Part shown: one piece after another, positions 1 through 9,140 of the stretch
How positions within the stretch are numbered: the first letter of the stretch is position 1
Layout: every line of letters starts with the position of its first letter
Assembly (NCBI GenBank): GCA_964610505.1
Contig: CAZSXU010000013.1
Span: 1-64,000, forward strand
DNA from: CAZSXU01 sp964610505
Lineage (GTDB): Bacteria; Arandabacterota; Arandabacteria; JAGLYR01
Length of the DNA stretch: 64,000 nucleotides
Direction: 5' to 3'
Made by a program: the position numbers and the translations under genes
Notes under the pieces: model-generated
The model's input: only the letters and a program-made list of their open reading frames with translations
Told to the model about the DNA's origin: nothing
Database searches by the model: none

Positions 1-29
1 ATGGGCCCCTTGCCGTATGCTGGCTCCCC
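1..29. repeat. Copy of the tRNA-Asn downstream segment at the window edge
   Basis: These 29 bases are identical to 5151-5179, which holds one arm of the tRNA-Asn terminator and the tRNA 3' end. The match breaks at base 30. The window therefore starts inside a repeated, hairpin-rich segment. This may be a contig boundary, or a second tRNA-linked copy cut off by the window edge. Confidence 0.7.
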
Positions 30-502
30 ATCGTGGACTCATTTCGAACTTTCTGCCTCGCCCCCACCACCAACCTGAGGGCTGTCCTGGAAGAACTCCG
101 AGAACTCCACCCCGCAGTCTGAGCGAGCAGGACGACCGGCCGATGCTCAAGATGATTCTGCAGCACCCCCACATCGGATGGCCAAACGGAGAGAAGGAGT
201 CCGTGGGACGGCTTGAGGCTCCTTTCAGCGAACCTCCCGACCATAGGGCATGGCGGTAACTCCAAACCAGACAAATATTGTTGCTAATGAGCATTCTGCC
301 CCGAAACACCCTCAACAGCAATGGACTCATGCGGACGCAGAGGCCCCGAGCATTCGAGACTACTTGTGCGTGTCAGAGGAGGGCTTTTTACGACTGCGGG
401 TACGCAACCGAGCGATACAGCAGCCTCCCGTCGACTAGGCGGGATTCGAGACTTCCTCTTCCTAAGGAACCACCCATGAAAGTTATATGGAGTCAAAGTG
501 TC
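30..502. other. Gene-free stretch at window start
   Basis: I see no convincing gene here. The open frames are short, overlap one another and show no recognisable domain. No RNA gene or clear terminator was seen. Confidence 0.5.
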
Positions 503-531
503 TTGACTTTGCGCTCGTCCGTCTGTATGGT
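503..531 (+). promoter_or_regulatory. Sigma-70-type promoter for the TolB-like protein
   Basis: TTGACT at 503-508 and TATGGT at 526-531 are separated by exactly 17 bases. The predicted transcript start lies about 60 bases before the gene at 599. Found by eye from consensus and spacing only. Confidence 0.5.
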
Positions 532-598
532 GGGAGCCCATGAGGCTTGTACAACACTCGCGACGTGGAACAGAAGCTTGTGAACTGGAGGTGAACGG

Positions 599-2185
599 AT
601 GCGTGCCGGATTGACCATAATGCTGTGTATTGCTCTCATGAGTACTGCACCGGCGTGGGGGGGTGAGAACCCGTCAGCCAAGCTGGCGATGCACCTCGTT
701 GCGTCAAGTGGCTATCTGGATTGTGGCGATCTCATGCCCGCGGCTTGTGACTCAATCAACGTTGATGTTTCCGTCGCTGAGATTCTTGCTGCTGGAGGCT
801 ACGGGTACATCGCGTTCGTAGCCTACGACGTCTCGGGGATCACAGGAGTCGAGTTTGCTGTCGATGGCTGGCCTACAGGGCGAGGCGCTCCAACTCTGGG
901 CGGGCCCTACTGGTGTCCTGAAGGTACGCTTGCGATGGGTGATCATCTTGGATCGGGCGGCGTCGCCAGCTTTCCATGTGTCGCTGCCCCGGCTGGCGGG
1001 CCAGTTCTGATTGGCTACTGCTCCTTTGGTCCGCTCGACGAGGAAGATCTCCCCATCACGCTTGACTACGCTGCGAGTGACTTCTCCTATCCGGACAACA
1101 CCCACAACTACGTCTTGGACTGCACGACCGACTACCAGGAGGATTCCGTAACTGCCGTGACCGGGTGCACGGTTGGCGGAACGTATGAGGGACAGCCTGA
1201 GTGCCCGGAGCAGCTCGGGGGTGATGGCATGGCCGGGGACCAGGAAGGCGCCGAGTCCGATGATGGGACTGCGTCCCAGGAGTGGAGCGTGGAGATCGAG
1301 CGCATCATCGATATCGCTCAAGGCAGCTTCATGGCACCGACATGGTCGCCTGACGGCACGAAACTGGCTTTCACGACGACGGGCTACGGCGGACTTCTTG
1401 TCCGCAACGCAGACGGCACCGGCCCCATCGTCGAGCTGAGCGATGGCGCGGCTGCAGGGTATGGACCCGTGTGGACCCCGGACTCGCGGGCCGTCATCCT
1501 GAACGTCACGACCGTCACGACGGCGCACCCGCCCATGTACCATTCCCTTCAGAAGGTCGACGTGGAGTCCGGCCAGACCACCGAACTTGCCGCCGGCCTC
1601 CGCGCCACCGGGAAGCTGAGGTTCACCGAGCGCGGGGATCTGGAGTTCCACAGCAGTGAGGGTCGCCGGGTCCTCGACATGGAGACTCATGAGGTCGTGG
1701 ATGCCCTAGCCTACTACTCGACGACGGGGGAGAGCCGCTGGGAATGTCGGTTGGACGGGAGAGTCCGGCGTCTCACAATCCAGAGCGCCGACGGGAGCCG
1801 GCAAATCGACTTCCCGCATGATGTCTCATATTGCAGTCTGTCACCCACCGGTGAAAAGATAGCGTTCTATGCGGGGGACCACCCTCTCTCCTTGTCCAAC
1901 CTTGACGGCAGCGGTCTCCTGCCCATGAGCGATCGAGCGTCGGGGCCGGCTTGGTCGAGCGACGGCCGGTTCCTCGTCTTCGAGGTCACCGAGGACGATG
2001 GTCACATCATCCTCGGCAGCGATCTCTTCGTCGCGGACACAGGCGACGGAAGAGTCGTCCAGCTCACCCACACACCAGATCTGTATGAGATGCATCCCTG
2101 CCTCTCCCCCGACGGTACGAGAATCGCCTACGACGTCGACAACCAGGGGAAAATCTGTGTGGCCGTACTGAGATGGTCCAGGTAG
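599..2185 (+). CDS. Secreted TolB-like PD40 beta-propeller protein
   Basis: A 528-residue exported protein, probably acting in the periplasm or at the surface; its ligand is unknown. A signal peptide covers about residues 1-22, ending near APAWGG. Residues 25-200 form a Cys-containing domain I do not recognise, followed by an acidic linker. The C-terminal 280 residues carry PD40 blades with the typical WSPDG motif: TWSPDGTKLAF near 249, VWTPDSRAVIL near 290, LSPTGEKIAFY near 413, WSSDGRFLVFE near 447 and LSPDGTRIAYD near 500. The start is supported by a GGAGGTG ribosome site just upstream and by the promoter at 503-531. The amidase gene begins 31 bases downstream, so the two may be cotranscribed. 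Confidence 0.8.
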   Translation: MRAGLTIMLCIALMSTAPAWGGENPSAKLAMHLVASSGYLDCGDLMPAACDSINVDVSVAEILAAGGYGYIAFVAYDVSGITGVEFAVDGWPTGRGAPTLGGPYWCPEGTLAMGDHLGSGGVASFPCVAAPAGGPVLIGYCSFGPLDEEDLPITLDYAASDFSYPDNTHNYVLDCTTDYQEDSVTAVTGCTVGGTYEGQPECPEQLGGDGMAGDQEGAESDDGTASQEWSVEIERIIDIAQGSFMAPTWSPDGTKLAFTTTGYGGLLVRNADGTGPIVELSDGAAAGYGPVWTPDSRAVILNVTTVTTAHPPMYHSLQKVDVESGQTTELAAGLRATGKLRFTERGDLEFHSSEGRRVLDMETHEVVDALAYYSTTGESRWECRLDGRVRRLTIQSADGSRQIDFPHDVSYCSLSPTGEKIAFYAGDHPLSLSNLDGSGLLPMSDRASGPAWSSDGRFLVFEVTEDDGHIILGSDLFVADTGDGRVVQLTHTPDLYEMHPCLSPDGTRIAYDVDNQGKICVAVLRWSR

Positions 2186-2216
2186 CGTGGATCTTCCGAC
2201 GCCCGGAGGTGTGGCA

Positions 2217-4368
2217 ATGCCTGCAAGGATGCGATTCAACTTGTTCCTTCGTCTTCTTCTCGCGACGGCCTTGGGACTGTGCTCGATGGCGGGCTTCGCT
2301 GACGCGTCGATCGACGGGCCCGGCCTCTGTATAGACCCAGGCCATGGCGGACCCGGCGCCTGCAAGTTCCTCGGCCCACCTGGATGCGAAGCCTACGGGG
2401 GCACACGGCCCGAACAACCTCACGGAGGACTGGGTGAACCTGGATGTGGCGCAGAAATGGGCAGTGCTCGAGTCTTTCTGGGGAACATATGTGCTTCTGA
2501 CCAAGGCCGAGCTGACGGAAGGCCCCACGCTTTCCCGGCGTGCAGAGATAGCGAACAGCGATGGGAACATCGACGTCTTCGTGTCTGTTCACCACAACGG
2601 TTGGACAGATCCCAATCTGCAGAGAACGGAAACCTACTACCGGGACGACTTGCCCTATGCGTCCATCATTACCTGGAGTGAGCTCCTGGCAGACGAGGCT
2701 TTGGAGGAGATCGCCGACAAGTTCGGGTACGAGACGAGCGGTCCTCTGACGGATGCCAAAGCGGTCCTGGGATACTTGAGGATGCCGGGAACGCTGACAG
2801 AGGCCTCGTACATTACCAATCCTGTGGAGGCTGCTCTGCTGCTTGAGGACCAGCACCGCCAGGACGAAGCGGCCGCGCTTTACAATGCTTTCGGCGACTA
2901 CCTGGGGGGCACAGCGCCCGGAGGCTTCGCGTGCACCGACTGGTACGAGGAGGACAGGTATGGGCTCGAATGGGACCCCGTGGCCGGAGCGGACGGGTAC
3001 GTGCTGTCCTGCTACTACACGTGTAACGATCGGCTCCGAGCCCAGTGGGATGTGATGTGGAGCTCATGTGACGTGGGCTACAGTGAATTGAGCCCGTGGA
3101 CGAGCTACTACTTCGTAGTGAAGGCCTATGTGGAGCGACCTGAAGGCCGCTTCTTCGGCGGTGACAGCAGGCAGTTGTACCTCATAGATGAGTGCATTCC
3201 CATGGGTGTGAGCCGCAGCATCTGGGACTTCTCGGCTGCGGGAGGCGAGCACCAGATCTCGCTCACCTGGAAGGCGAGCGATTTCGATGAGGGCGAGGGC
3301 TTCTACGTCTACCGGAGCACGAACGGCGGCCAATGCTACGACTGCGATCCGTCGCTCGGGTATGTTCCCTTCGATCCCATGCAGGAGAACTATAGCTTCG
3401 TCGACACCAGCACGGCGTACAACACGGCCTACTTCTACAAGATCCTGGACACGGAGGGCGACGATTGGTGGGGACCAGCATTTGCGTCACCGACGGGCGG
3501 TGTGGTGAATCCACCGGTCCCAAGTCCCGCTCCCGACCTCGCAGTCTGCCGCGTCGGCGACGGCCACGTGCACCTCTGCCTGGAAGAGGGCTCCCAGTAC
3601 ACCGCTCAGTACCGAGTTTCTTGGAAGGAGGAAGGCGGGTCTTGGGCGGAGATCCTCCATCAGGGCGAGACGTGCCTTGAGAAGCCGGAACTTGAGAACG
3701 GTACGGTGTACGTCTTCAAGGCCGTGGGGGAGAACGTGAGCGGCCAGACTGCGGCATCTGAAGAGATCCGTGCCGTACCGATGCCTCCCCCGACAGACTT
3801 CGGGGGAGAGCCGGGAGATGAGTGCATCCGTCTGTGGTGGGACGGGGTGGCGTCCGCATCCGGCTACAAAGTGTACTACTCAACGGATCCACTCAATCTC
3901 TGGGCTTGGTCGAAAGATGTGGGTGACACCACTCGCACAACCCTGATGGACCTCGAGAATGGCATCCTCTACTACACGCGGGTAGTAGCCTATGACCAGT
4001 TCGGGAACGAGACCGAGCCCTCGAACTCCTACGCGTCGACACCACGCTCGTACCTGGCTGTGCCGGAGACTGAGGTTGCCCTCCCCGGGATGTTCGCCCT
4101 CGGTCCGAACTACCCAAATCCCTTCAACCCTTCGACCGTGATCTCGTACGATCTTCCCAGTCCCAGCGACCATGTCCGCCTGGCGATCTACGATGTCAGG
4201 GGGGCACGCGTGAGGACACTCGTCGACGGACCACAGGCGGCCGGGACGCGTTTGATCCCTTGGGATGGAACAGATGGAGAAGGCAGGCTCGTGCCACCCG
4301 GGGTCTACTTCTACCGGCTCGAGGCGGACGGCTCGTCTGAAACCAGGAAGATGGTCCTCGTCAAGTGA
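2217..4368 (+). pseudogene. N-acetylmuramoyl-L-alanine amidase with FN3 and FlgD-type tail, frame interrupted
   Basis: Zinc amidases of the Amidase_3 family cleave the amide bond between N-acetylmuramic acid and the stem peptide. The first frame gives a signal peptide and IDPGHGG with the first zinc histidine. The next frame continues with NNLTEDWVNLDVA (zinc Glu), SVHHNG (second His) and TEASYITNP (catalytic Glu). The frames join cleanly if one G is removed from the G5 run at 2397-2401, giving CEAYGAHGPNN. About four fibronectin-III-like units follow, then a FlgD-type tail (YPNPFNPSTVISYDL ... ETRKMVLVK) for surface sorting. Start 2217 has GGAGGT seven bases upstream. All catalytic residues remain, so a sequencing error is as likely as true inactivation. 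Confidence 0.75.
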
Positions 4369-4425
4369 CGTGGTTCGTAATTCGATATTCGTATTTCGTG
4401 CAAGGAGAAGAGCACCATAGGGCAT

Positions 4426-4456
4426 GGGTGGGTCTGACGACCCGCCCTTTTCTTTT
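4426..4456 (+). terminator. Intrinsic terminator after the amidase gene
   Basis: Stem GGGTGGGTC/GACCCGCCC with a four-base loop (TGAC) and one G-T pair, followed by TTTTCTTTT. It lies 58 bases after the amidase stop. Confidence 0.75.
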
Positions 4457-4547
4457 GGGCCTTCTGAAGCAAGTCCGGCATGGGATCTGCTCTGCAAGTG
4501 AATGGTTGTTGTGATTTCGGGTTTCGGGCGGGGGGGGGAGGGGTGGC

Positions 4548-4964
4548 ATGGGGTTTGTCTTCGAGAAGTTGGAAGTCTATGGGAGATCGGTATCTCTGGC
4601 AGAGCGGTTGGTGCGGATGTGCAGCGAGTTTCCGCAGGGGCACTACGCCATTGCGGATCAGCTTCGGCGAGCGGTCGTCAGTATCTCATGTAATATCGCC
4701 GAAGGGAATGGCAGATGGAGTGCGAAGGAGAGGAAACACTTCTTTCTGATTGCACGCGGATCCGCGTATGAATGCGTGCCTCTGTTGGAGATCGCTACGA
4801 ACCTGGGCTTGGTCGAGAATGCGGAATGCGCAGCGCTCAGGGATGAGTTGGACCAGATCTGTGGGATGATTGGGGGACTGATCAGGAGAGCCGAGGGGAG
4901 GAAAAAACCAGACAAGGAAAAGGCATTAGATAGAGAAGCGGAGAAACAGGCCGAAACCGAGTGA
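4548..4964 (+). CDS. Four-helix-bundle protein (S23 / 23S rRNA intervening-sequence protein family)
   Basis: 138 residues. The N-terminus FEKLEVYGRSVSLAERL, the central QLRRAVVSISCNIAEGNGR and the helical remainder are the signature of the four-helix-bundle family first found inside 23S rRNA intervening sequences. The biochemical role is unknown. Helices cover about residues 5-25, 33-52, 58-85 and 92-115, and the C-terminus is a charged Lys/Glu-rich tail. Here it stands alone between protein genes and is not in an rRNA operon. It follows a terminator, so it is transcribed separately. A poly-G run (4530-4540) lies just upstream, so the exact start is less certain than the family. Confidence 0.85.
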   Translation: MGFVFEKLEVYGRSVSLAERLVRMCSEFPQGHYAIADQLRRAVVSISCNIAEGNGRWSAKERKHFFLIARGSAYECVPLLEIATNLGLVENAECAALRDELDQICGMIGGLIRRAEGRKKPDKEKALDREAEKQAETE

Positions 4965-5105
4965 ACGGAGAAGCCGGGCAGGACACGGCCATCATATAGA
5001 GAACCAGAGAAGCAGACCGAAACAGAGTAGGTAGTGTTCCTTTTATGATGCAGTTATCCGCATCTGCTTCTCTGTTTCTCGGCTTCTCCGTTTCTCCGTT
5101 TCTCC
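4965..5105. repeat. Low-complexity inverted purine/pyrimidine words after the four-helix-bundle gene
   Basis: A chain of degenerate words such as GAGAAGCGGAGAAAC and GAGAAGCAGACCGAAAC is followed by its mirror on the other strand, CTTCTCTGTTTCTCGGCTTC and repeated CTCCGTTT. The two halves could fold back on each other. There is no coding potential beyond the tail of the preceding gene. Confidence 0.5.
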
Positions 5106-5194
5106 GTTCAAGTCCTACCCGGGGAGCCTGCAATGGCAAAAGGGGCCCGAATGGGCCCCTTGCCGTATGCTGGCTCCCCGGGTAGGACTTGAAC
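5106..5194. repeat. 23-bp inverted copy of the tRNA-Asn T-arm and acceptor end
   Basis: Bases 5106-5128 are the exact reverse complement of 5172-5194, which is the T-arm and acceptor 3' end of tRNA-Asn. Between them sits the tRNA terminator hairpin, so the whole segment is a nested inverted repeat of about 89 bases. Confidence 0.85.
5138..5161 (-). terminator. Rho-independent terminator of tRNA-Asn
   Basis: On the minus strand, GGGGCCC-ATTC-GGGCCCC is followed by TTTT. It starts ten bases after the tRNA 3' end. Confidence 0.8.
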
Positions 5195-5245
5195 CTACAA
5201 CCCTCCGGTTAACAGCCGGATGCTCTACCATTGAGCTACCGAGGA
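5171..5245 (-). tRNA. tRNA-Asn (anticodon GTT)
   Basis: The reverse strand folds as a standard cloverleaf: acceptor TCCTCGG/CCGGGGA, D-stem GCTC/GAGC, anticodon stem TCCGG/CCGGA with loop CTGTTAA (anticodon GTT, plus-strand 5211-5213), and T-arm ending GGTTCAAGTCC. The 3' CCA is encoded (5171-5173). It reads AAC and AAU codons. Confidence 0.95.
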
Positions 5246-5590
5246 GTAATCCCATTAATTACGGAGAGGTGAAAGGAGAGAGGAGAAAGGTGAAAAGCCC
5301 GGGGCCCCACAGGAAACGGTCCTGACCTTTCACCTCGGTCGACTCTCGACTTTCGACTCTCGGCTATGTTCGTGAAGAGAGAGTACTCCCCCTGCCCCCA
5401 ATCGTCAAGAGGAATTCGATTCTGAAGAACCTGGGAGCTGTCCCGGCGGAATGGATTTGCAGGCCTCGGGCTTCCGGGGTATTCTGGCGGGGGTGCCTGA
5501 TGAGTTCGGCGCCACGGATCTCGAACACATCCGGAGATTGGGCGGAGAGACGCGCTCCGGGAGTGAATCGGAGCCCTCGGGAGAAGTGAT
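5246..5590. other. Gene-free stretch between tRNA-Asn and the small lipoprotein
   Basis: No gene is supported. It opens with word-like low-complexity DNA (AGGTGAAAGGAGAGAGGAG at 5266-5284 and a CGACTCTCGACTTTCGACTC run near 5339-5358). The rest looks unstructured. I could not find a promoter for the tRNA. Confidence 0.5.
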
Positions 5591-6043
5591 GTGAAACGGA
5601 TTGCCCTTCCTGCAGTTTCGGCCGTTCTCCTTGCCTGTTCCTGCGGTTCGAGCGGCGGGCCACCCGCCTCCGCCGAGGTCCTGGTCGTTCCCGCCCGAGA
5701 CTCAGGGGGGATCGAAGTCCACCTCGTGCTGCGCGACGCGGAACGGGGGACGACCCGTGCGGACGGGGCCGCCATTGTGGAGGTGATCGAGAAGCGGAGC
5801 GACCCCTACGCCGAAAGCGGCGAAACCGAAGTCCCGCTCTACCGCGGACAGCTTCCCGTGCTGAGATCGCACTTCCGGAAGATCACCTATCGGAAGACGC
5901 CGCTCATCGCCTTCCCTGTGGGTCGGATCCCTTACTCCGATTTCTTCGAGGCGCCGACCCGGAAATCCGGGATCGTGAAGATCAAGTTCCGCGCGCGATA
6001 CTCCGAGGACGACATCGTGGGAGAGGCGGTGTTCCGCTTCTAG
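5591..6043 (+). CDS. Small predicted lipoprotein of unknown function
   Basis: 150 residues starting at GTG. The N-terminus MKRIALPAVSAVLLACSCGS is a lipoprotein signal with Cys near residue 16-18 (LLAC). The mature part is mostly beta-strand in character with no family I recognise. It contains an acidic/basic segment (EVIEKRSDPYAESGETEV) and ends with alternating hydrophobic strands. The gene converges on the PDZ protein gene, with stops only five bases apart, so it is a single-gene unit. The reading frame fits local codon use, but function is unknown. Confidence 0.6.
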   Translation: MKRIALPAVSAVLLACSCGSSGGPPASAEVLVVPARDSGGIEVHLVLRDAERGTTRADGAAIVEVIEKRSDPYAESGETEVPLYRGQLPVLRSHFRKITYRKTPLIAFPVGRIPYSDFFEAPTRKSGIVKIKFRARYSEDDIVGEAVFRF

Positions 6044-6048
6044 GGCGC

Positions 6049-7296
6049 TCAGATCAGACGCCGAAGCGTGAGCAATACGTCCGTTTCTCTTCCGTCACGC
6101 ACCACGATCAGCCTCACCACTCCGCCCTCCTCTCGGAGGGCCGCGTGAAGGTCCCAAGCGTCATACTCGGCGGCCGCGATCCCCTGGATGCGCGCGACCT
6201 CGTCTCCGACGCGGAGTCCCGCCGCTTCGGCCGGCGAGCCGGGCGTGACCCGCACGACTTCCAGCCGGTTCTCTTCCAGCTTCCTGAGCGCCATGCCGGA
6301 CATGTCGTATTCAAAGGGCTCGGTGAAGGCGTGGTTCGGCTCGATGAACATCCGCCCGCCCGGGTAGTCGAACACGAGGTTAAAGTGCGACAGCAGCTCG
6401 AGCCCGATCATGGCTTCGTGGTACGAACCCCAACCTTCCTCCGGGGAAGTGAATCCACAGACGACGTCGGGTATCCGGTAGCCGCCGACCTCCACGCTCG
6501 GGACTCGCCCGAAATGCCCGCGGATTTCTCCCTGGATGCCGAATCCCAGGGATGCGGCCACGGCACCCTCAGGGATGCGGAGATTGTGAGGACCCGCCGT
6601 TGAGACATTCAGCGGATCCCACTGTCCCAGGTCCATCATGAGGTCCATCTCCAGGACCCGCCCGTCCGATGTCCCGAGCGTGGCAGGAATGCCCCACGCA
6701 CCCGGAAGGAGAGGTCTCAGCCGGACCTCCGCTCCTCTGCCGGAGTCGTGGAAACGATCCGGCTCGATGAGCGTGATCACCCTGGTGTCGAAATTGATGT
6801 CGACGACGAAGTGTTTCAGGAAAGTGGCACTCACCTGCCCTTCCGCACCCGTCCACATTCGGCCGAGGCCGGGGGCGACGATGCCCGTCTGGTCGGTGAA
6901 CTCCACGCCGGGAAAACGGATCGTGATTCCCGAGACCGTCTTGGACGCCACACTCTCGCCGTCACCGGAGCCCCCGACGTCCGCCTCCCCGTCGTACACG
7001 AGCCCGAGCGAGTCTACACCCGGGCCACCGAAGAAGAGGATCGGGTCCCAGAGGAAGCCGTTGTCGAGAAGCATCCGCACCACTCTGCCGTTCACCTCGG
7101 CCGTCATCCGGATATCTCCTCGATGGATCTCGAACGGGATCCGGGCCACACCATCGTCCGACAGGACCCGATAGGCTCCCGGCGGCGGACCCGGAACCGA
7201 CGCATCTTCGCCGCCCGCCATGCATGCGGCGGGCAGGATCAGAATCAGGGTCAGCGTGAAGGATGTCAGACGTCGACCGCCCGGCATTGCGCTCAT
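6049..7296 (-). CDS. Exported retropepsin-like protein with C-terminal PDZ domain
   Basis: About 415 residues from the ATG at 7296. That start overlaps the TetR stop as ATGA, so I prefer it to upstream codons. It encodes an export signal (TSFTLTLILILPAACMAGG; the AAC could be a lipobox). Two lobes resemble bacterial retropepsin-like aspartyl proteases, but the usual D-T/S-G is LLDNGF in lobe 1 and MMDLGQ in lobe 2, so catalysis is doubtful. A PDZ domain fills the last 90 residues (VVRVTPGSPAEAAGLRVGDEV) and should bind peptide C-termini. Coupling to the TetR regulator suggests induced expression. Confidence 0.75.
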   Translation of the reverse strand: MSAMPGGRRLTSFTLTLILILPAACMAGGEDASVPGPPPGAYRVLSDDGVARIPFEIHRGDIRMTAEVNGRVVRMLLDNGFLWDPILFFGGPGVDSLGLVYDGEADVGGSGDGESVASKTVSGITIRFPGVEFTDQTGIVAPGLGRMWTGAEGQVSATFLKHFVVDINFDTRVITLIEPDRFHDSGRGAEVRLRPLLPGAWGIPATLGTSDGRVLEMDLMMDLGQWDPLNVSTAGPHNLRIPEGAVAASLGFGIQGEIRGHFGRVPSVEVGGYRIPDVVCGFTSPEEGWGSYHEAMIGLELLSHFNLVFDYPGGRMFIEPNHAFTEPFEYDMSGMALRKLEENRLEVVRVTPGSPAEAAGLRVGDEVARIQGIAAAEYDAWDLHAALREEGGVVRLIVVRDGRETDVLLTLRRLI

Positions 7297-7970
7297 CGCT
7301 TTGTGCCTCCGAAGTTGCGGATCCCTCGACTGAAGAGATCCAGGTACGCCTCCACATAGTCGTCCGGATCGAAGCGCGCGAAGGAATACGTGGACGACAG
7401 GGCCCGATTGAGCACGCTTCGCAGCGTGTAGAGATACTGGCTGATACATAGATCCACATCGAGACCCGGACGAAGGGACTCGTCTTCGATCCCCATTCGG
7501 AAGACTTCCCGGAGACCGTCGGCCAGTTCGTTGTTCAACGTCTCGAAGGCGGAGAAGATCTTGGGGTCTATCCGATCCGGATCAACTCCCTTGAAATCCC
7601 AGTAGGCCTGGAGCCTGAGCGCGTGGGGATTCTCCCTCGCGTACGCATAGAACGCCGCGGCCCACGCCAGAATCTTGCCGAGCCCTCCGGCAACCTGGGC
7701 CATCGCCTCCTGCTGGTACGCCCACCGGGCCCTCAGGTCTTCGAGCAGGATCAGGAGCGAAATCTCGTCCCGGTTTCTGAAGTAGGCATAGAGCGTCCGC
7801 CGCGTGTAACCGGCTCTCTCGGCGATGTCTTCCATGGTCGTGTTTTCGATCCCCTTTTCGGCGAAGATCCCGCGCGCCGCGCCAAGCACAAGCTGTTGGC
7901 GCAACTCCCGTTCTGCCACCTTTCGAGACCGAACCGCTCCCGCGTCCTCGCCGATCCCTCTGCGATTCAT
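7293..7970 (-). CDS. TetR/AcrR-family transcriptional regulator
   Basis: 225 residues. The N-terminal helix-turn-helix spans about residues 15-62: QLVLGAARGIFAEKGIENTT, then AGYTRRTLYAYFRNRDEI, the recognition-helix pattern of TetR proteins. The remaining residues are the helical ligand/dimer domain, and its ligand cannot be read from sequence. It is the first gene of a two-gene unit with the PDZ protein, joined by an ATGA overlap. The ribosome site AGGGGGAG precedes the ATG. An inverted repeat at 8000-8022 lies in its promoter region and is the likely autoregulatory operator. Confidence 0.92.
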   Translation of the reverse strand: MNRRGIGEDAGAVRSRKVAERELRQQLVLGAARGIFAEKGIENTTMEDIAERAGYTRRTLYAYFRNRDEISLLILLEDLRARWAYQQEAMAQVAGGLGKILAWAAAFYAYARENPHALRLQAYWDFKGVDPDRIDPKIFSAFETLNNELADGLREVFRMGIEDESLRPGLDVDLCISQYLYTLRSVLNRALSSTYSFARFDPDDYVEAYLDLFSRGIRNFGGTKR

Positions 7971-7999
7971 CGCTCCCCCTATTTTTCGCTATGAGTAAT

Positions 8000-8022
8000 G
8001 TATTACCTTATACGTGTAATAC
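8000..8022. promoter_or_regulatory. Candidate TetR operator
   Basis: GTATTAC at 8000-8006 and GTAATAC at 8016-8022 form a perfect 7-bp inverted repeat with a nine-base spacer. It lies 30 bases upstream of the TetR start in locally AT-rich DNA. Position and symmetry fit an autoregulatory TetR site. The rest of 7971-8320 shows no gene. Confidence 0.5.
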
Positions 8023-8320
8023 CAGAGAGAGGTTCCCGAAAACAAGCGCTTTTTTCGGAGGAACTTCGCTATCGGCGGCCGGCCGATAGAGCATAATTGC
8101 ATGGAAATGAAACGGATGGCAGCTTCACAGGCGCTGAAGCGGAGGACATCGCCCCCATCGTAGGGTTCCGTGGGATTCCCGGACGTGCCGAATCGCACGA
8201 TCGAACCCCTCGTCGTCACCCTCAGTACGTCGCCGGCGTTCGCGCGGCCCGCGTCCAGGCCGGTGGGGCAGGTACGTTCGAGTCGAAGTCGGGTTTCGAA
8301 GGTGTGGCGAGATTCCCGGG

Positions 8321-8349
8321 TTGCCCCGGGGCCGCAGAATGCTTATTGT
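8321..8349 (+). promoter_or_regulatory. Promoter for rubrerythrin
   Basis: TTGCCC at 8321-8326, a 17-base spacer and TATTGT at 8344-8349. The predicted transcript start is about 55 bases before the rubrerythrin start. Confidence 0.4.
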
Positions 8350-8408
8350 GTGGTTCGAGAAGGAAGCGTATGGCTCTGATACTCTCGGGAGAACCTTAGG
8401 AGGACCCC

Positions 8409-8909
8409 ATGGCCACATCCGACAACCTGCAGGCCGCATTTGCGGGAGAAAGCCAAGCGAACCGCAAGTACCTTGCCTTTGCCAAGAAGGCCGAGGAGGA
8501 CGGTTACCCTCAGGTAGCGAGACTGTTCCGGGCGGCGGCACAGGCCGAAACGGTCCACGCGCATGCGCATCTCCGGGTCATGGGGGGGATTCAGGATACG
8601 ACGGCGAATCTCCGGGAAGCCATCGAAGGCGAGGGCCACGAGTTCAAGGAGATGTACCCGGAGTTCCTGTCCGAAGCCGAGTCCGAAGGCGTGAAACCGG
8701 CCGCGATGTCGTTCAAGTACGCCCTCGCCGTGGAGGAAATTCATCACGGGCTGTACGGGGAAGCTCTGGACGCCGTGACGGCGGGCAAGGATTTGCCCGA
8801 GACGAAGATCTGGGTGTGCCCCGTGTGCGGCAATACGGTCAAAGGCACGCCACCTGAGAAATGCCCCATCTGCGGCGTGCCCGGAGACAGATTCCTCGAA
8901 GCCAAGTAG
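8409..8909 (+). CDS. Rubrerythrin
   Basis: 166 residues, cytoplasmic. Rubrerythrins use a di-iron centre and a rubredoxin-type iron to reduce hydrogen peroxide, a trait of anaerobes and microaerophiles. The ferritin-like part carries E14 (AGESQANRKY), E47 and H50 (AETVHAH), then a second helix pair with Glu ligands including VEEIHH. The C-terminus is the rubredoxin-like iron site CPVCGNTVKGTPPEKCPICG. Length and domain order are normal. AGGAGG stands six bases before the ATG. It appears to be a single-gene unit with its own promoter, pointing to oxidative-stress defence. Confidence 0.95.
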   Translation: MATSDNLQAAFAGESQANRKYLAFAKKAEEDGYPQVARLFRAAAQAETVHAHAHLRVMGGIQDTTANLREAIEGEGHEFKEMYPEFLSEAESEGVKPAAMSFKYALAVEEIHHGLYGEALDAVTAGKDLPETKIWVCPVCGNTVKGTPPEKCPICGVPGDRFLEAK

Positions 8910-9140
8910 CGGGATGCGGTCGGCTCCACTCGGCAGGGACGGATTGCCGGTTCTTTGCACACGCGGCGATCCCGGATCGCCCTCATGCTCCACTCTGTAA
9001 TCCACGTTGGGGAGCCGGGGTTTCCCGCCCATGACCGGCTGCGTGCCGTCCAAACGGGCGTGTAGCGAAATCCATCGATCGGGAAACCGGGGCGGGTTCC
9101 CGCGATTCCCATTTCATAAGACCTCGACCGGCGCGTGACG

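Noticed and set aside
1..5179. Integrated element bounded by the 29-bp direct repeat at 1-29 and 5151-5179
   Set aside because: No integrase, recombinase or phage gene in between; gene content looks like the rest of the window. The repeat at base 1 may be a contig end.
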